In this document: one piece after another, positions 62,543 through 64,000 of the stretch
Position numbering within the stretch: the stretch's first letter is position 1
Layout: the number at the start of each line of letters is the position of its first letter
The notes under the pieces: generated by a model
The model's input: only the letters and a program-made list of their open reading frames with translations
Databases searched by the model: none
What the model was told of the DNA's origin: nothing
Origin: Aquabacterium humicola
Lineage (GTDB): Bacteria; Pseudomonadota; Gammaproteobacteria; Burkholderiales; Burkholderiaceae_C
Direction of reading: 5' to 3'
NCBI RefSeq assembly: GCF_030167915.1
Contig: NZ_JARGNB010000001.1
Span: forward strand, 1,054,001 to 1,118,000
DNA: 64,000 nucleotides
Made by a program: the position numbers and the translations under genes

Positions 62543-63418
62543 TCAGGCGACCCCGTGCTGCCTGAACCAGGCGAGGCAGCGTTTCCAGCCGTCGTCGGCG
62601 GCTTCCCGGCGATAGCTGGGCCGGTAGTCCGCGTGGAAGGCATGCGGCGCCTCCGGGTAGACCACGAACGCCGAGCGCTTCGCGGCGGCGCTGCCGCCGG
62701 CCAGCGCCCCCTTCATCTTCTCGACGTCGGCCAGCGGGATGCCGCCGTCCTTCTCGCCGTACAGGCCCAGCACCGGCGCGTGCAGCTTGCCGACGAGGTC
62801 GACCGGGTGCGCCGGCGTCAGCGGCGACGCCGGCCCGGTCAGCCGGCCGTACCACGCGGCCGCGGCCTTCAGCGCCGGGTTGTGCGCCGCATAGAGCCAG
62901 GTGATGCGCCCGCCCCAGCAGAAGCCGGTGATCGCCAGCTTCGAGGCATCGGCGCCCTGCGCCTTGGCCCAGGCCACCGTCGCGTCGAGGTCGCCCATCA
63001 CCTGCGCATCGGGCACCTTGTTGACCACCTCGGCCAGCAGCTTGGCGATCTCGCCGTACGAACCGGCGTCGCCCTGGCGCACGAAGAGCTCCGGCGCGAC
63101 CGCGCAGTAGCCCTGCTTCGCGAAGCGCCGTGCCACGTCGGCGATGTATTCGTGCACGCCGAAGATCTCGCTGACCACCAGCACCAGCGGCGCGCCGGTC
63201 TTGCCGGCGGGCTGCGCACGGTAGGCCGGCATGCGGAAGTCGCCCACGGGGATGGTCACCTCGCCGACGGTCAGGCCGTCAACGTCGGTCTTGACCACTG
63301 TCTGCGCCGACACCGGCAGCACCGCGGCGGCGAAGCCGGCGCCGACGCTGCCACGCACGAAGTCGCGGCGGCTGAAGTCGCGGGTGGGGGTCAGGCTGTC
63401 GAGGTCCTGCTGCAGCAT
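62543..63418 (-). CDS. Dienelactone hydrolase family protein, Tat-exported
   Basis: This 291-residue alpha/beta hydrolase has a twin-arginine signal (SRRDFVRGSVGAGFAAAVL, cleavage near VSAQT), so it acts in the periplasm. The DLH family features are EIFGVHEYIADVARRFA, the cysteine nucleophile in ITGFCWGGR, Asp in GLYGEKDGGIP and His in EAPHAFHADY. The substrate is unknown; DLH-like enzymes open lactone or ester bonds. It lies 14 bases upstream of the ZIP gene and is divergent from ppx. Confidence 0.88.
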   Translation of the reverse strand: MLQQDLDSLTPTRDFSRRDFVRGSVGAGFAAAVLPVSAQTVVKTDVDGLTVGEVTIPVGDFRMPAYRAQPAGKTGAPLVLVVSEIFGVHEYIADVARRFAKQGYCAVAPELFVRQGDAGSYGEIAKLLAEVVNKVPDAQVMGDLDATVAWAKAQGADASKLAITGFCWGGRITWLYAAHNPALKAAAAWYGRLTGPASPLTPAHPVDLVGKLHAPVLGLYGEKDGGIPLADVEKMKGALAGGSAAAKRSAFVVYPEAPHAFHADYRPSYRREAADDGWKRCLAWFRQHGVA

Positions 63419-63505
63419 GGTGGAGAAGCTCCTCTCGAAGGAAGGACCGGTCCGGCGGACGAAAGGCGAGATTCTAGAGAGCCGTTGCCGCTAGCATGCC
63501 GCCCC

Positions 63506-64000
63506 ATGCCTTCCCGCCCGCCTTCCGCCAGCGCCCCGCTCGCCGCCATCGATATCGGCTCCAACAGCTTCCGCCTCGAGATCGGCCAGCTGCAACATGG
63601 CCGCTACCGCCGCATCGCCTACCTGAAGGACACGGTGCGCCTGGGCGCCGGGCTCGACGCCGACGGCTACCTGACTGAAGACGCCGCACAGCGCGGCCTG
63701 GCCTGCCTGCAGCGCTTCGCCGAGCGCCTGCAGGGCTTCGAGCTGTCGCAGGTGCGGGCGGTCGCGACGCAGACGCTGCGCGAGGCGCGCAACCGCGATG
63801 CCTTCCTCGTGCGTGCGCAGGCCGCGCTGGGCTTCCCGATCGAGGTGATCTCCGGCCGCGAGGAAGCGCGCCTGATCTACGCCGGCGTCGCGCACCTGCA
63901 GCCCTCGGAAGCGCCGCGCCTGGTCATCGACATCGGCGGGCGCAGCACCGAGATGATCCTCGGCAGCGGCGTGGTGCCCAAGGTCGCCGAGTCGTTCAAG
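63506..64000 (+). CDS. ppx: Exopolyphosphatase Ppx/GppA (N-terminal part)
   Basis: Ppx removes phosphate from the ends of polyphosphate chains. The first 165 residues lie in the window and the gene continues past the right edge. The acetate kinase/Hsp70-like fold signature is seen: LAAIDIGSNSFRLEIG (phosphate 1), VRAVATQTLREARNRDAFL, EVISGREEARLIYAGVAH and VIDIGGRSTEMILG (phosphate 2). Start ATG 63506 gives a short leader before the first strand. Confidence 0.93.
   Translation, partial: MPSRPPSASAPLAAIDIGSNSFRLEIGQLQHGRYRRIAYLKDTVRLGAGLDADGYLTEDAAQRGLACLQRFAERLQGFELSQVRAVATQTLREARNRDAFLVRAQAALGFPIEVISGREEARLIYAGVAHLQPSEAPRLVIDIGGRSTEMILGSGVVPKVAESFK

Overview
The window is very GC-rich, densely coded chromosomal DNA from a betaproteobacterium. 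Gene content and order point to Burkholderiales, probably the Rubrivivax/Leptothrix/Ideonella side: an NAD-linked formate dehydrogenase of FdsGBA type, the glyA-nrdR pair, Entner-Doudoroff genes, a TonB-ExbB-ExbD-ExbD operon, RdgC, UbiD and a type IV minor pilin operon. This placement is inference; there is no rRNA gene or species marker. No CRISPR array, prophage, integrase or insertion sequence was seen.

Layout. 1-11.2 kb is molybdenum/formate metabolism: a partial mobA, fdhD, an operon coding fused FdsG-FdsB, FdsA and a DUF488 protein, interrupted by an alpha/beta hydrolase - SNF2 helicase - Bcr/CflA transporter operon. 11.2-15.6 kb holds a DUF885 protein and the peroxide-detoxifying pair ahpC-ahpF, separated by REP-like hairpins. 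15.6-26.0 kb is a carbohydrate-type catabolic and uptake locus around a divergent promoter. On the minus strand are an RpiR regulator, an IolC kinase fused to DUF2090, a beta-hydroxyacid dehydrogenase, a Tat-exported binding protein, a LivH permease and an SDR. On the plus strand are LivM, LivG, LivF and an extra ABC ATPase that lacks the helical/signature subdomain. A pair of inverted palindromic repeats splits livM from livG.

26.0-29.0 kb is a signalling patch: CHASE3-type histidine kinase, NarL-type regulator, stand-alone receiver protein and a small protein with a palindrome upstream. It is followed by rdgC, mrp, an acyl-CoA synthetase and the tonB operon with a TPR protein (33.3-37.2 kb). 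37.2-43.9 kb contains an MBL hydrolase, a MarR/thioesterase divergent pair with a clear operator, eda-edd, a ChaC-like protein, a MocA-like nucleotidyltransferase and pdxH. 43.9-48.1 kb has a hybrid PAS kinase, msrA and a YdcF-like protein. A strongly structured non-coding segment that may be 6S RNA precedes ubiD.

50.2-58.4 kb carries a lytic transglycosylase, glyA behind a structured leader, nrdR, and six minor pilin genes (fimT, pilE, fimU, pilW, pilX, pilV). PilX and PilV are very long and pilY1 is absent. The end holds a small conserved protein, tRNA-Asp with its terminator, an EamA transporter, a universal stress protein, an HD-GYP-like protein with a damaged metal site, a ZIP transporter, a dienelactone hydrolase and the start of ppx.

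The most unusual items are the RpiR/IolC-DUF2090/Liv locus with its reduced ATPase, the enlarged PilX/PilV operon without PilY1, the mirrored repeat pair at 23.6-23.9 kb, and the structured RNA-like regions before ubiD and glyA.
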